Assembly (NCBI RefSeq): GCF_900093605.1 | Contig: NZ_FLYE01000023.1 | Coordinates: forward strand, 146,224 to 210,223 | DNA: 64,000 bases | Direction: 5' to 3' | Source of the DNA: Candidatus Terasakiella magnetica | GTDB taxonomy: Bacteria; Pseudomonadota; Alphaproteobacteria; Rhodospirillales; Terasakiellaceae | Shown: positions 19,177 through 28,045 of the stretch, piece by piece | How positions within the stretch are numbered: the first letter of the stretch is position 1 | Layout of the letters: the number at the start of each line of letters is the position of its first letter | Made by a program: the position numbers and the translations under genes | The notes under the pieces: generated by a model | Seen by the model: the letters and a program-made list of their open reading frames with translations, nothing else | Told to the model about the DNA's origin: nothing | Databases searched by the model: none

Positions 19177-20163
19177 CTACCACTTGGCGCCATCTTGATA
19201 ATAACGACTGCGGCGTTTGTTTACCTTGGAAACTGTAAACTCTTTACCTTGATATTTTACACGACCAGACATGCCGAGATATTCAAGCGCGCGAATGAGG
19301 TTGCGCTTCATTTTACCCGTATGCAGGCGCGTTTTATAAACATATTCATGGGTGCGACCGTGTGATGCAGCGGGGCGGTGGTCCACATAGCAGGAGAATT
19401 TGGCGAGAATGACATCTTCCATATCGAGCATTTCTTGTTCAGTAAAGTTCTGGAAGTTAAGGAAAACGTCTTGTACGCGACCACGACATCCATCATTGCC
19501 GCGACGGCGTGCCATATCTTTTGTAGAGCCCTTGTCATAACCATCGCGATCATCGTAATCATCACGATCATCATAGCCATAATCAACTTCATCCCCGAGT
19601 TTTTGCACCAAAACATCAGCCACATCACGTGCCAGCAGGCGGGCATTGTTGCCGACGGTTTCAAGGATACATTCACGGTTACAATTGACCGGTGCGCGGA
19701 AATTGCGCGGGGAGGAAACTTCAAAGTTACCCAAGCGGCGACCGGAATGAACATCAAGCAGGCGACCAGATAAACGGGTGCGTACCTTTGTTGTGTAATC
19801 TAAACGTTCCGCACTGGCGTAGACTTCAAAAAGGACGACTACATCAATGGGCGGGCGTTTTACAGAACGGGCAATATCGATTAATTCCGCATCAGAACGG
19901 CGCGAACGCCCCTGAGCATAATCATCAAGGGAAACAGCGGTTTCATCATAGACATCAAAACCATCTGCATTCATGGCATCGGCGAGTTCATTAAGGACCC
20001 GGCGAAAAACACGACTGTCGCGTGGAATGGCATCTCTGTCGTTATCTTCACCCATGATCATGAGATAAGGCAACTCAGCAGCTTGTGCAGAGTTCGCGCT
20101 GAGGCCGATGAGTGAGACAAGCCCCATCATGGTTAGGAAAAAGGATATGGTTAAACGTTTCAT
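19177..20163 (-). CDS. Exported protein, possibly FlgO/CsgG-like fold
   Basis: A 328-residue secreted protein; AAGGGGG lies just before the ATG at 20163, and the signal peptide ends AQA. Residues 30-200 follow the pattern of FlgO, LpoB and CsgG type alpha/beta domains: VFRRVLNELADAMNADGFDVY, then IDVVVLFEVYASAE, then TRLSGRLLDVHSGRRLGNFEV. A very acidic repeat-like stretch follows (YGYDDRDDYDDRDGYD). The last 110 residues (CRGRVQDVFLNFQNFTEQ to the C-terminus) form a separate cysteine-containing domain ending in a basic tail. The FlgO link is a weak fold-level inference. It is the second gene of the exported cluster. Confidence 0.6.
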   Translation of the reverse strand: MKRLTISFFLTMMGLVSLIGLSANSAQAAELPYLMIMGEDNDRDAIPRDSRVFRRVLNELADAMNADGFDVYDETAVSLDDYAQGRSRRSDAELIDIARSVKRPPIDVVVLFEVYASAERLDYTTKVRTRLSGRLLDVHSGRRLGNFEVSSPRNFRAPVNCNRECILETVGNNARLLARDVADVLVQKLGDEVDYGYDDRDDYDDRDGYDKGSTKDMARRRGNDGCRGRVQDVFLNFQNFTEQEMLDMEDVILAKFSCYVDHRPAASHGRTHEYVYKTRLHTGKMKRNLIRALEYLGMSGRVKYQGKEFTVSKVNKRRSRYYQDGAKW

Positions 20164-20188
20164 TTCGTCCCCCTTGAGACAATAAAAA

Positions 20189-21295
20189 TTATTCAAACAT
20201 CGGATCGTCGTAACGATATTTTAGTGTGCGCCCTTCAAGTCTAAAATCAAAAGAGATGTCTTGTGCCTTTAAAAGGGCTGAAATCTCTTGATTTAACGTG
20301 CCGGGCTTTAATAATGACCAATAGGAAAGGCTCAGAGCCTTTTTTTTCTGCACGTCCAGTTTATGACGTACATAGCCGCTCAGGGCGCTTAGGTCGGTTT
20401 CAAGAAATTTGATGGTTTTTTCATCAAAACGTTGGAAAGACAGCCGATAGCGCTGGCCTTCCTCATAGACTTCTTTGCGGATATTCTCAATCAAGGCGGC
20501 GGCGACCTGCGCACTTGGGCCATAGATATGGTCTTTGGCTTGGTTGATGATGGCTGCGTGATTACTTTTTTCATCCCGTGTCCAGTCGCTCATGGCAAAA
20601 CCGACTTCTTCTTTGGCAAGGGATCGGTTAGTGGCGACTTCAACGCTTTCAAGGCGTAGCTTATAGGGATGATTGCGTGCTTTAATCACTTCAACAAAAA
20701 TGATGAAATCAACCTTGTTGCGTCTTGCGCGCTTTAAGTTATTTTTGCGATCCGTATAACGGTATTTGTCTTTGGCCTTTAGGCGCGTGGCTTCAAAATC
20801 CAGTGTTTCAAAACGAAAATCTTCGCGCAAAGTACTTTCAACAGCCTCACTTAACAGGTGGAAATCATCACTTAGGCTGGAAAGAGAATCAAAATCTTCA
20901 TCAATGGGCGCGACCAGAACGCGTGGATGTGCCGCCATTTTCATTAAGGTGGATAGTGCAATACTGCTGTCCTTGAGGGATTGCTCATCAACCTCAGCCT
21001 CAATCGTGACTTCAACCATGCCTGATGGATCGACTTTTTTATCAAGGATTTTATAAGAACGCACAAAGCCTTTTGTGTGGCTGAGTATTTGTTGGCGCAC
21101 GACCTGAAAGTTTTCAACCAATGTGTTGTTTTCAATTTCAGTGCCCAAGGTCATTTCAACAGCTTGGCGCAGCGCATTATTCAACGCTTGGCGCTGGTTG
21201 CTGCCTTGCGCACTGACTTGCAGGGCATGGGCACTGGAGAGTGACATGAAACTTGTAATCAAAAGTGCCGACAACAAGATAAGAGAACGTTTCAT
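20189..21295 (-). CDS. Exported FlgT-like protein
   Basis: A 368-residue secreted protein with a signal peptide ending AHA (ATG at 21295). The first domain contains QALNNALRQAVEMTLGTEIE, then QQILSHTKGFVRSYKIL and MVEVTIEAEVD. This is the pattern of the N-terminal domain of Vibrio FlgT, a flagellar H-ring protein. A middle domain begins HPRVLVAPIDEDFD and includes NKVDFIIFVEVIKA. Because the two following genes look like FlgO and FlgP, and Vibrio keeps flgOPT together, I read this as a related outer-membrane assembly. It is the first gene of the minus-strand cluster. The function is not demonstrated. Confidence 0.65.
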   Translation of the reverse strand: MKRSLILLSALLITSFMSLSSAHALQVSAQGSNQRQALNNALRQAVEMTLGTEIENNTLVENFQVVRQQILSHTKGFVRSYKILDKKVDPSGMVEVTIEAEVDEQSLKDSSIALSTLMKMAAHPRVLVAPIDEDFDSLSSLSDDFHLLSEAVESTLREDFRFETLDFEATRLKAKDKYRYTDRKNNLKRARRNKVDFIIFVEVIKARNHPYKLRLESVEVATNRSLAKEEVGFAMSDWTRDEKSNHAAIINQAKDHIYGPSAQVAAALIENIRKEVYEEGQRYRLSFQRFDEKTIKFLETDLSALSGYVRHKLDVQKKKALSLSYWSLLKPGTLNQEISALLKAQDISFDFRLEGRTLKYRYDDPMFE

Positions 21296-21457
21296 AAGAA
21301 AGAGACCTGTTTTCAAACCAAGAATTTAATGTTGTTACACTTATGAGAGGGTTAGGCGCGTTTTCATTTATGCGAACGTTATCATTTCTTTTTGCACGTT
21401 AAAAGATATCTTTGTCGGTCTTTGGTTGTTTTTTACATCTTTTTGCACTGTAAATGA

Positions 21458-21494
21458 AAAAAGCCGCAAGACCATGACAGTCTTGCGGCTTTTT
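21458..21494. terminator. Bidirectional-looking terminator below the cytochrome c gene
   Basis: A 14-bp perfect stem (21458-21471 and 21481-21494) with a 9-base loop, T-rich on both sides because the arms begin and end in A/T runs. On the minus strand it lies 31 bases after the stop of the cytochrome c gene. The gap 21317-21525 holds this hairpin and presumably the promoter of the FlgT-like cluster; nothing else is visible. Confidence 0.88.
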
Positions 21495-21525
21495 GAAAAG
21501 AAACTCTTCAGCTTCTAGACGTTAC

Positions 21526-21924
21526 TTACTTGTTTTCTTTCAAGTAAGCGATTACGTCAGCACGAGCTTTTTCTTTTTTCAGTTTGAAAGTCATTTTAGA
21601 TTTAACTTTCTTACCTGCTTTAGAAGACAGGTATTTAGATGGGTCTTTGAGGTATTCCATCAGGGCAGCGTCGTCCCAAGTCAGGCTAGGGGCCGCAGCC
21701 ATGTAACCTTTAGAATATTTGTAACCATCAGCAGAACCGCCAGATTTACCAACAACGCCAAAGAGGTTAGGGCCTACTTTGTGTTTGCCGCCGTCTTTGA
21801 TTGTGTGGCAAGACTTACATTTTTTGAATACTTTTTTGCCCTTTTTAGCATCGCCTTCTGCAAGAGCAGAACCGCTAGCAAATGCAACCATGCCAGCAAC
21901 GGCCAGTGCTACAACCTTACGCAT
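21526..21924 (-). CDS. Class I cytochrome c (cytochrome c2-like)
   Basis: A 132-residue periplasmic monoheme electron carrier. The signal peptide ends ALA. The mature protein begins [11 protein letters not shown] and carries the heme motif CKSCH, then [12 protein letters not shown] and a distal methionine candidate in [12 protein letters not shown]. The layout is that of small cytochromes c2/c550 with a shortened C-terminal loop. It is very Lys-rich, so the surface is strongly basic, as expected for docking to an acidic redox partner. It is monocistronic with its own terminator, so probably well expressed. Confidence 0.93.
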   Translation of the reverse strand: MRKVVALAVAGMVAFASGSALAEGDAKKGKKVFKKCKSCHTIKDGGKHKVGPNLFGVVGKSGGSADGYKYSKGYMAAAPSLTWDDAALMEYLKDPSKYLSSKAGKKVKSKMTFKLKKEKARADVIAYLKENK

Positions 21925-22188
21925 ACTTATTCTCCTAAGCTTAGAATACTTTTGAATCGATCAGCGACATATTATCAAGCCAATCGGGTTTGGCAATACC
22001 TTAAACCTGTAATTTAGCAAGTTTTTGGAAGGTATATTCATCTTGTCTTATTCTCCTCCGTTTCACTGTGATTATAAGAATTTAACCATTGTCTTGATCT
22101 TTTCTTTGTTTATGGGGGATACAGAGGCCGTTTTTTGCTATGATTGAAAAAAATAAATAAAAATTGCGCCAATTTGGAATGAAACGAG

Positions 22189-22926
22189 ATGTCTAAGCGT
22201 CGGCTTATAAATAATTTTATAGGGCTGGTTGCTGTCCTTTTACTCTGTTCAACGCAGGTAAAGGCAGAACAATACAGGCTTGTCACAGGCTACCTGCCGC
22301 CCTGGAGCATGTTGGGTAACCAGCAGTATCCCGGTTTTTTTGTTGAGATCGCACGCGAGATGGTCAAACGCGCAGGGGATGATATTTCAGTGGAAGTTCA
22401 CCCATGGGGGCGTGCCCAGACCATTGCCCAGACCGATGCCAATATCGTGGTTTTTCCAATGGCACGCCTTGAACATCGCGAAAAACAATACCAATGGATC
22501 GCCCCGATTAAAGAAATGAAAATGTCTTTTATCACTGTGAATGGCGAGAAGTTGCAGGTTCAGGCCGCCAAAAAACTGAGCCGGGTTTTAGTACATCAGG
22601 CCGCACCGCCAGAGATGATGTTGAAAAAACACGGTTTTAAAAACCTTGTTCCCATCCATGATATCAACCCCAACGTAATTAGAATGATGCAATATGGGCG
22701 TGTGGATGCATGGTTTACGCCTTTGGATATGGCAAAATGGATGTGGAAATTAACACCAAATGCCCCAAAGGCAACCCATGGTCAACCTTTAACCCAACAT
22801 ATGCTTTATGTGGCCGCTTCTCTTAAAACGCCTAAGTCCGTAGTGGGGAAACTTTCAGCTATTTTGGAAGAAATGCATGGCGATGGGACGATCAAGAAGA
22901 TAATCAGCCGCTATCGCCCTAATTAA
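22189..22926 (+). CDS. Periplasmic solute-binding protein, family 3-like, orphan
   Basis: A 245-residue exported protein (signal peptide ending VKA). It has the fold signs of amino-acid-type binding proteins: LVTGYLPPWSM, PGFFVEIAREMVKRAG, VEVHPWGRAQ, and a C-terminal YVAASLKTPKSVVGKLSAIL. It resembles the YLPPWS...E..R...P..R subgroup often found without permease genes. No ABC permease or ATPase is adjacent, so a sensory or redox role is possible. Its 3' end overlaps the convergent response regulator gene by 8 bases. Confidence 0.85.
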   Translation: MSKRRLINNFIGLVAVLLLCSTQVKAEQYRLVTGYLPPWSMLGNQQYPGFFVEIAREMVKRAGDDISVEVHPWGRAQTIAQTDANIVVFPMARLEHREKQYQWIAPIKEMKMSFITVNGEKLQVQAAKKLSRVLVHQAAPPEMMLKKHGFKNLVPIHDINPNVIRMMQYGRVDAWFTPLDMAKWMWKLTPNAPKATHGQPLTQHMLYVAASLKTPKSVVGKLSAILEEMHGDGTIKKIISRYRPN

Positions 22927-23275
22927 GGAGCTGATCAATGACGGTGATGAGCCTGTGGGGCTCAAATGGTTTGGGAAGAAACTGATCAACCTGAAGGCTG
23001 TGTGAGAGTTCTTTTTCACTAAGGCGATCTTTCATCACACCGGAAACAGCAATCACGGGCATTCTATTGTTAATTTTGGCAATGGTCTCAATGCCGCCGC
23101 TTCTGGGCATAAACAGGTCGACAACGGCAATGTCGAAACTTTGCTTTTCCATAAGCTCTACGGCCTCAATTCCATCATGAGCGATAGTAACTTGATAATC
23201 ATTGGCTTCTAAAAAGACTTTTGTGCTGTCCAAGATCATTTGGTCGTCATCTACGATAAGAACGTTAATCATCAT
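22919..23275 (-). CDS. Single-domain response regulator (CheY-like receiver)
   Basis: A 118-residue protein consisting only of a receiver domain. The acidic pocket is VDDD, the phosphoacceptor is Asp53 in VVDLFMP, a serine follows in AVSG, and the conserved lysine is in FLPKPF. It has no output domain, so it should act by binding a partner such as the flagellar motor or a histidine kinase. No cognate kinase is adjacent. It is transcribed towards the solute-binding gene and overlaps its end; two consecutive ATG codons make the exact start uncertain by one residue. Confidence 0.92.
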   Translation of the reverse strand: MMINVLIVDDDQMILDSTKVFLEANDYQVTIAHDGIEAVELMEKQSFDIAVVDLFMPRSGGIETIAKINNRMPVIAVSGVMKDRLSEKELSHSLQVDQFLPKPFEPHRLITVIDQLLN

Positions 23276-23364
23276 GAACTTCTTTTAACTAAAGATTATG
23301 GAAGATAGTTTTAATGATATCTTTAGCTGAAGCCGTGGTAATCACCTATATAGGTGAATGATTT

Positions 23365-24528
23365 TTAATAATCAGCCGTTTCTTGCTTAATAACGCTCAT
23401 TTCCTGCCAAGTTCTTCTCGTTTTAAGGAAACTTTTTAAATCTTCCCATGTTTCACGAAAAGTCTGGTTGCGTCGGGCTTCTTCTGCCAGAACCTTTTTC
23501 CACGATTCGTGTAACGGCTCAATAACGTAAAGTGGTAGCTTTTGCAGTTTAACTTCCTGTTTCACAATTTCACTGAGACCGTCAAATTGTGCTTTAGCAG
23601 CCTTTGCATGGCTAAGAGATGTATGTTGGTCACATGAGGCTTTGAGCAGGGATTTGCGTTCTTGATCAAGTTTTTTCCATGCCCGTGCATTCACCAGTAA
23701 TAACAGGGGCTGGCCTTGGTTTTGCCAACCCGGATAGTAATAGTTTTTGGCAAAACGGCTAAAGCCGGATTTTGCATCCATATCAGGGGAGGAAAAGACA
23801 GCCCCGTCAATTTGGTCTTGGTCAAAGGCCGCCATGATTTCTTCAGGTGTAATGGTTGCGACATTAGCCCCAGCTTTTTCCCAGACCTTTGCCCCCAAGC
23901 CCGTGATGCGTAGGCGCAAATCGCTAAGCTGTTCTGCATTATTGATTTCATTGGTAAACCAACCGCTGGATTCAGCAGGCAGATACCCACAGACCAAAGC
24001 ATGGATATTGTGGTTTGCAAACATGTCGCGCAGTTTCTTTGTGCCATTGCCTGCTTGTAGCCACGCCAAAGTATCTTGGGGCTTAGGCCCAAAAGGAATG
24101 GCGGAATAAAGCGCAAGGGCTGGTTCTTTATCAATGGCGATATCTGCTGTGGTAAAGAGGGCATCAATGCGCCCTGAAGCAATGGCACCAAATAAGCGAT
24201 CAGCGGCAATAACGTCTTTGGCAGGCAGAACCGGCAAAATCATCTTTTCACCTGAAAGAATGGTCAATTGCTTGGCAAAATCGCGCGCCTGATTAGCAAC
24301 GTTGGGACGATCAGATGGAAAAGGAGGGGCTGAGCGCCAATGAATGGCATCGCCTTTTTGCAAAGATGTCAGCGCAATGGGGGCTTGCGATACGTCCTTA
24401 TCGAGATCACGCTCGCTTAAAACAGCTTTTGAGGCTGCATGTGTTTTGATTTTGGGTGTTAAAATCGTGACCCCTAAAACCACACCGACAACAAGCCCGA
24501 TGACCAGACCGATGACAACGTTACGCAT
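23365..24528 (-). CDS. Orphan TRAP-type (DctP/TakP family) binding protein with membrane anchor
   Basis: A 387-residue protein with an uncleaved-looking glycine-rich membrane helix (about 3-25, VVIGLVIGLVVGVVLGVTIL), then a DctP-type domain. It is clearly paralogous to the DctP at 35392-36444: shared landmarks are IPFGP, AESSGWF, LRITGLGAKVWEKAG and YYYPGWQNQG. At the usual ligand position it has FSSPDMDAK where TRAP proteins of the TakP type have TEW/TEF and an acidic pair, so the ligand pocket has changed. No dctQ or dctM genes are nearby. It may be a tethered sensor or scavenger rather than a transport component. Confidence 0.88.
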   Translation of the reverse strand: MRNVVIGLVIGLVVGVVLGVTILTPKIKTHAASKAVLSERDLDKDVSQAPIALTSLQKGDAIHWRSAPPFPSDRPNVANQARDFAKQLTILSGEKMILPVLPAKDVIAADRLFGAIASGRIDALFTTADIAIDKEPALALYSAIPFGPKPQDTLAWLQAGNGTKKLRDMFANHNIHALVCGYLPAESSGWFTNEINNAEQLSDLRLRITGLGAKVWEKAGANVATITPEEIMAAFDQDQIDGAVFSSPDMDAKSGFSRFAKNYYYPGWQNQGQPLLLLVNARAWKKLDQERKSLLKASCDQHTSLSHAKAAKAQFDGLSEIVKQEVKLQKLPLYVIEPLHESWKKVLAEEARRNQTFRETWEDLKSFLKTRRTWQEMSVIKQETADY

Positions 24529-24670
24529 TTTTCTTATCCATTATAAATTATCCGGTTTTAAACCTGGCAAGAAGGTAACTGAAGCAAAGAAAAACGGCAA
24601 GCTCTTGTAAAACAACTTGTCAGTCCCAAGCTTCACTTATGTGGAATAGATACATATTTTGGAGTAAATT

Positions 24671-25474
24671 ATGTCTGGTTTTGGAAAAGTTCTTATTCTA
24701 GCAGTTGCGATAAATTGCGCCCTTTGGTCTTTTGCGCAGGCTAAAGTCGTGGGTGAAGAAATTAAATATAGTGTGGATGGGCAAGAGTTTACGGGTTATT
24801 TGACCTATGATGATGCCATGGAGGGCCCACGCCCCGGGGTGTTGGTTGTCCATGAATGGTGGGGGCATAACCCTTATGCCAGAAAACGGGCTGAAATGCT
24901 GGCAACATTGGGATATACCGCACTTGCACTAGATATGTATGGAACGGGGAAACTGGCAAATCACCCTAAAGATGCCAAAGCCTTCATGATGGCGACGATT
25001 TCAAATATAGCGGTTGCCGAAAAAAGATTTGATGCCGCCCATGATTTATTAAAAAGCCAATCAATGGTAAATGAAAAACAAACCGCTGCCATTGGCTATT
25101 GCTTTGGCGGGGGCATGGTTTTACATGCTGCCAGAACAGGGCGAGATTTAAAAGGTGTGATCAGTTATCACGGCTCATTAAAAACGCAAACACCTGCCAT
25201 GATGGGGGCGGTAAAGGCAAAGGTGCGTGTCTATAACGGGGCGGCTGATCCATTTATCAAGCCAGAACATATCAGTGCTTTTAAGGCAGAAATGCAGGCT
25301 GCAGGGGTTGATTATAATTTTGTGAATTATGAAGGCGCTTTACATAGTTTTACCAACCCTGATGCAGATGCCTTTGCCAAGAAGTTCAAGATGCCCGTGG
25401 GCTATGATGCGATGGCTGATGGTGATAGCTGGATGCGCACACGTGCTTTCTTAAGTGATATCTTTCAAAGGTAA
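24671..25474 (+). CDS. Periplasmic dienelactone hydrolase family protein
   Basis: A 267-residue alpha/beta hydrolase with a signal peptide ending AQA. The nucleophile elbow is GYCFGGG with cysteine as nucleophile, the aspartate lies in NGAADPFI, and the histidine is in GALHSFTNP. These are the landmarks of the DLH family. The substrate is unknown; most such exported enzymes in proteobacteria have no tested activity. An ATG-proximal GGAG site fits the start. The gene stands between an orphan TRAP binding protein and an ABC exporter. Confidence 0.9.
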   Translation: MSGFGKVLILAVAINCALWSFAQAKVVGEEIKYSVDGQEFTGYLTYDDAMEGPRPGVLVVHEWWGHNPYARKRAEMLATLGYTALALDMYGTGKLANHPKDAKAFMMATISNIAVAEKRFDAAHDLLKSQSMVNEKQTAAIGYCFGGGMVLHAARTGRDLKGVISYHGSLKTQTPAMMGAVKAKVRVYNGAADPFIKPEHISAFKAEMQAAGVDYNFVNYEGALHSFTNPDADAFAKKFKMPVGYDAMADGDSWMRTRAFLSDIFQR

Positions 25475-25504
25475 CTTGCTCTTATAGCCATAGCGGCCTA
25501 TCTA

Positions 25505-25544
25505 AGAAGCCACTTTTATAAAAGGAAAATGCAAAGTGGCTTCT
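25505..25544 (+). promoter_or_regulatory. Hairpin enclosing the ribosome site and GTG start of the ABC exporter gene
   Basis: A perfect 12-bp inverted repeat (25505-25516 and 25533-25544) with a 16-base loop. The loop holds the AAAGGA ribosome site (25521-25526), and the second arm contains the GTG start codon at 25536. In RNA the stem would pair the start codon and could limit translation. No T-run follows, so it is not a terminator. Confidence 0.55.
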
Positions 25545-27323
25545 AATTCCCGTATGATTGATCGCCCTAAAAGTAAAAATATCCACGTGCTCGTGCGTCT
25601 TTTTGCTTTTTTAAAGCCCTATAAAATGCGTGTTGTTATCGCATTTTTTGCGCTCACAACGGTGGTGGTCGCCACCTTGGGCTTAGGTCAAGGTTTAAAG
25701 CACCTTATTGATGGCGGTTTTTCTTCCAAGAACCCTGAAGCCCTTGATACGGCATTGATGATGCTCATTGGCCTCTCTGTGGTGATGGCGGCAGGGACTT
25801 TTTTGCGTTTTTACATGGTGTCTTGGATTGGCGAGCGTGTGGTTGCAGATATTCGCCAAGCGGTATTTAGCCGTATCTTATCGCTACACAGTGCCTTTTT
25901 TGAAGTCACCAAAACCGGTGAAATCCTCTCGCGCCTGACAACCGATACGACCTTGTTACAATCGGTGATTGGCTCTAGTGCCTCTATTGCCTTGCGCAAT
26001 TTAATGAATTTGGTTGGTGGCTTGGTGATGCTCTTTATCACCAATGTGAAGCTGACAGGCCTTGTCTTGCTGGTGGTTCCACTGGTGGTGGTGCCTATCA
26101 TTGTTTATGGGCGACGTGTGCGCAAACTGTCAAAGGAAAGTCAGGACCGTGTGGCAGATGTGGGTGCCTTTGCAGAAGAAAGCATCAATGCCATTTCTAC
26201 CGTGCAGGCCTTCACCCATGAAAAAGAAGATGCCCGTCGCTTTTTTGGCGAGGTGACTGGCGCGTTTGATGCTGCGGTTCGCCGCATTCAAGCTCGAAGT
26301 GTGCTTACCGCAACGGTAATTTTATTAGTGTTTGGTGCCATTGGCGCGGTCATGTGGGTTGGTGGACGCGATGTGATGGAAGGTGCCATTACAGGGGGCG
26401 AGTTGGCGGCCTTTTTATTTTATGCCACCATGGTTGCCTTTAGTGTGGGTGTTATCAGTGAGGTGATGGGGGAATTACAACGCGCAGCAGGCGCAACGGA
26501 GCGCTTGATTGAATTGCTTGATACGGAAAGTGAGATCAAAGCGCCAGAAAACCCAATAGCCTTGCCCGATAACCATAATGGGCGGGTAAAGTTTGATTAT
26601 GTGAATTTCCGCTATCCCTCTCGCCCCGATCTTGCAGCGCTTAGCAATGTGTCTTTAGCCATTCAACCGGGGGAAACTGTTGCCCTTGTGGGGCCAAGTG
26701 GGGCGGGTAAGACGACCTTGATGCAATTGATGTTGCGTTTTTATGATGTGGAAAGCGGCGTGATTGAAATCGACGAGGTGGATATTTCACAGGCCGACCC
26801 CATTGAAGTGCGCAACCGCATGGCCCTTGTGCCGCAAGACCCGGTGATTTTTTCTGCCAATGCGTGGGAGAATATCCGTTATGGTCGTCCTGAGGCCAGT
26901 GACGAAGACGTACGCCGTGCCGCAGATGCAGCCCAAGTGACAGAGTTTATTGAAAAGCTGCCCGATGGGTTTGATACGTTTTTGGGTGAAAAAGGCACGC
27001 GCCTATCTGGTGGGCAGCGCCAGCGTCTTTCCATTGCACGTGCTTTGTTGCGCGATCCCAGTATTTTATTGCTGGATGAGGCCACAAGTGCGCTGGATGC
27101 GGAAAATGAACGTATCGTGCAAGAAGCCCTTGATCGTTTGATGGTCGGGCGCACGACCTTGATCATTGCGCACCGTCTGGCAACTGTTGTGAATGCGGAT
27201 CGGATTTGTGTGATTGATCAAGGCCGCATCAAGGCTGTGGGCAGCCATCAGGAGCTTTTACAAACAAGTGATCTTTACGCAAAACTTGCAAAGTTGCAGT
27301 TTTCTACCGATGTGACACAATAG
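25536..27323 (+). CDS. ABC transporter, fused permease-ATPase (MsbA-type exporter half)
   Basis: A 595-residue half-transporter. Six membrane helices (about 25-320) precede a nucleotide-binding domain with Walker A GPSGAGKTT, Q-loop ALVPQDPVIF, signature LSGGQRQR, Walker B ILLLDEATSALD and H-loop IAHRL. It belongs to the lipid/multidrug exporter group and should work as a homodimer in the inner membrane. The substrate is not evident. The likely start is GTG at 25536, with an alternative ATG at 25554 lacking a ribosome site. The start region is inside a perfect hairpin (see separate entry). Confidence 0.95.
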   Translation: MASNSRMIDRPKSKNIHVLVRLFAFLKPYKMRVVIAFFALTTVVVATLGLGQGLKHLIDGGFSSKNPEALDTALMMLIGLSVVMAAGTFLRFYMVSWIGERVVADIRQAVFSRILSLHSAFFEVTKTGEILSRLTTDTTLLQSVIGSSASIALRNLMNLVGGLVMLFITNVKLTGLVLLVVPLVVVPIIVYGRRVRKLSKESQDRVADVGAFAEESINAISTVQAFTHEKEDARRFFGEVTGAFDAAVRRIQARSVLTATVILLVFGAIGAVMWVGGRDVMEGAITGGELAAFLFYATMVAFSVGVISEVMGELQRAAGATERLIELLDTESEIKAPENPIALPDNHNGRVKFDYVNFRYPSRPDLAALSNVSLAIQPGETVALVGPSGAGKTTLMQLMLRFYDVESGVIEIDEVDISQADPIEVRNRMALVPQDPVIFSANAWENIRYGRPEASDEDVRRAADAAQVTEFIEKLPDGFDTFLGEKGTRLSGGQRQRLSIARALLRDPSILLLDEATSALDAENERIVQEALDRLMVGRTTLIIAHRLATVVNADRICVIDQGRIKAVGSHQELLQTSDLYAKLAKLQFSTDVTQ

Positions 27324-27352
27324 TGCATCGGTAAAAAAGATGAGAGTGCCCC

Positions 27353-28039
27353 ATGAGACTGTTAGTATTTATATGTCTGTTCTTCAGTCTGGGGACAGCT
27401 CAGGCCCAAAGTGAGACCCTCACCCTAAAAAAGCTCATTGATCAATTTAATTCGGTTGTGTTTATCCATGAACATGGCAAGCAAGGGCGTGAACCTAAAC
27501 CGATTATCAAATGGGAAAAGCCGATTGTCTATTCACCGTCGGGCACCTTAACGCGCGATCAGGTGAAAAAGTTCTTTGACTTAATGAGTCGGATCAAACG
27601 CTTGACCAAGCTTGATATGCGCATGGCGCAACGCGGTGAAAAGGCCAATTTAATCATTAATTTCTTACCCAAAAAAGCCTTGGCGAAAAAGACAAAACCG
27701 GGGATTAACTGTTTTGGCAATATCAAGGTGGATAAAAAGACATACCGGATTAATGGGGCCAAGGCCTATATCCCTTCTGATCGCCCAGATAAGACCGATC
27801 ATTGCCTGATTGAAGAAACAGTTCAGCTTTTTGGGCTGACCAATGACAGTACGGTTTTGAAAAACTCCATGTTTTATGAACATTCAAAACGCACAAGCTT
27901 GTCTGTTTCAGACCAAATCCTATTAAAAGCCTTATATGACCCCCGCTTTAAATCAGGCATGAAAAAGGATGAAGCCCAAGGGGTTGTGCGAACTGTGATC
28001 AGTGAAATCGTTAAAAAAGCCAGTAAAAAGAAAAAGTAA
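27353..28039 (+). CDS. DUF2927-type exported protein
   Basis: A 228-residue protein with a signal peptide ending AQA. The segment CLIEETVQLFGLTNDS is the core of the DUF2927 family, which is found in exported proteins of alphaproteobacteria and whose Glu/Gln pattern hints at a metallopeptidase-like fold. Other landmarks are NINFLPKKAL-like strands and DQILLKALYDPRFKSGM. The C-terminus is very Lys-rich. It sits 29 bases after the ABC exporter gene and 6 bases before glycerate kinase, so the three may be co-transcribed. The function is unknown. Confidence 0.85.
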   Translation: MRLLVFICLFFSLGTAQAQSETLTLKKLIDQFNSVVFIHEHGKQGREPKPIIKWEKPIVYSPSGTLTRDQVKKFFDLMSRIKRLTKLDMRMAQRGEKANLIINFLPKKALAKKTKPGINCFGNIKVDKKTYRINGAKAYIPSDRPDKTDHCLIEETVQLFGLTNDSTVLKNSMFYEHSKRTSLSVSDQILLKALYDPRFKSGMKKDEAQGVVRTVISEIVKKASKKKK

Positions 28040-28045
28040 GCTTTC

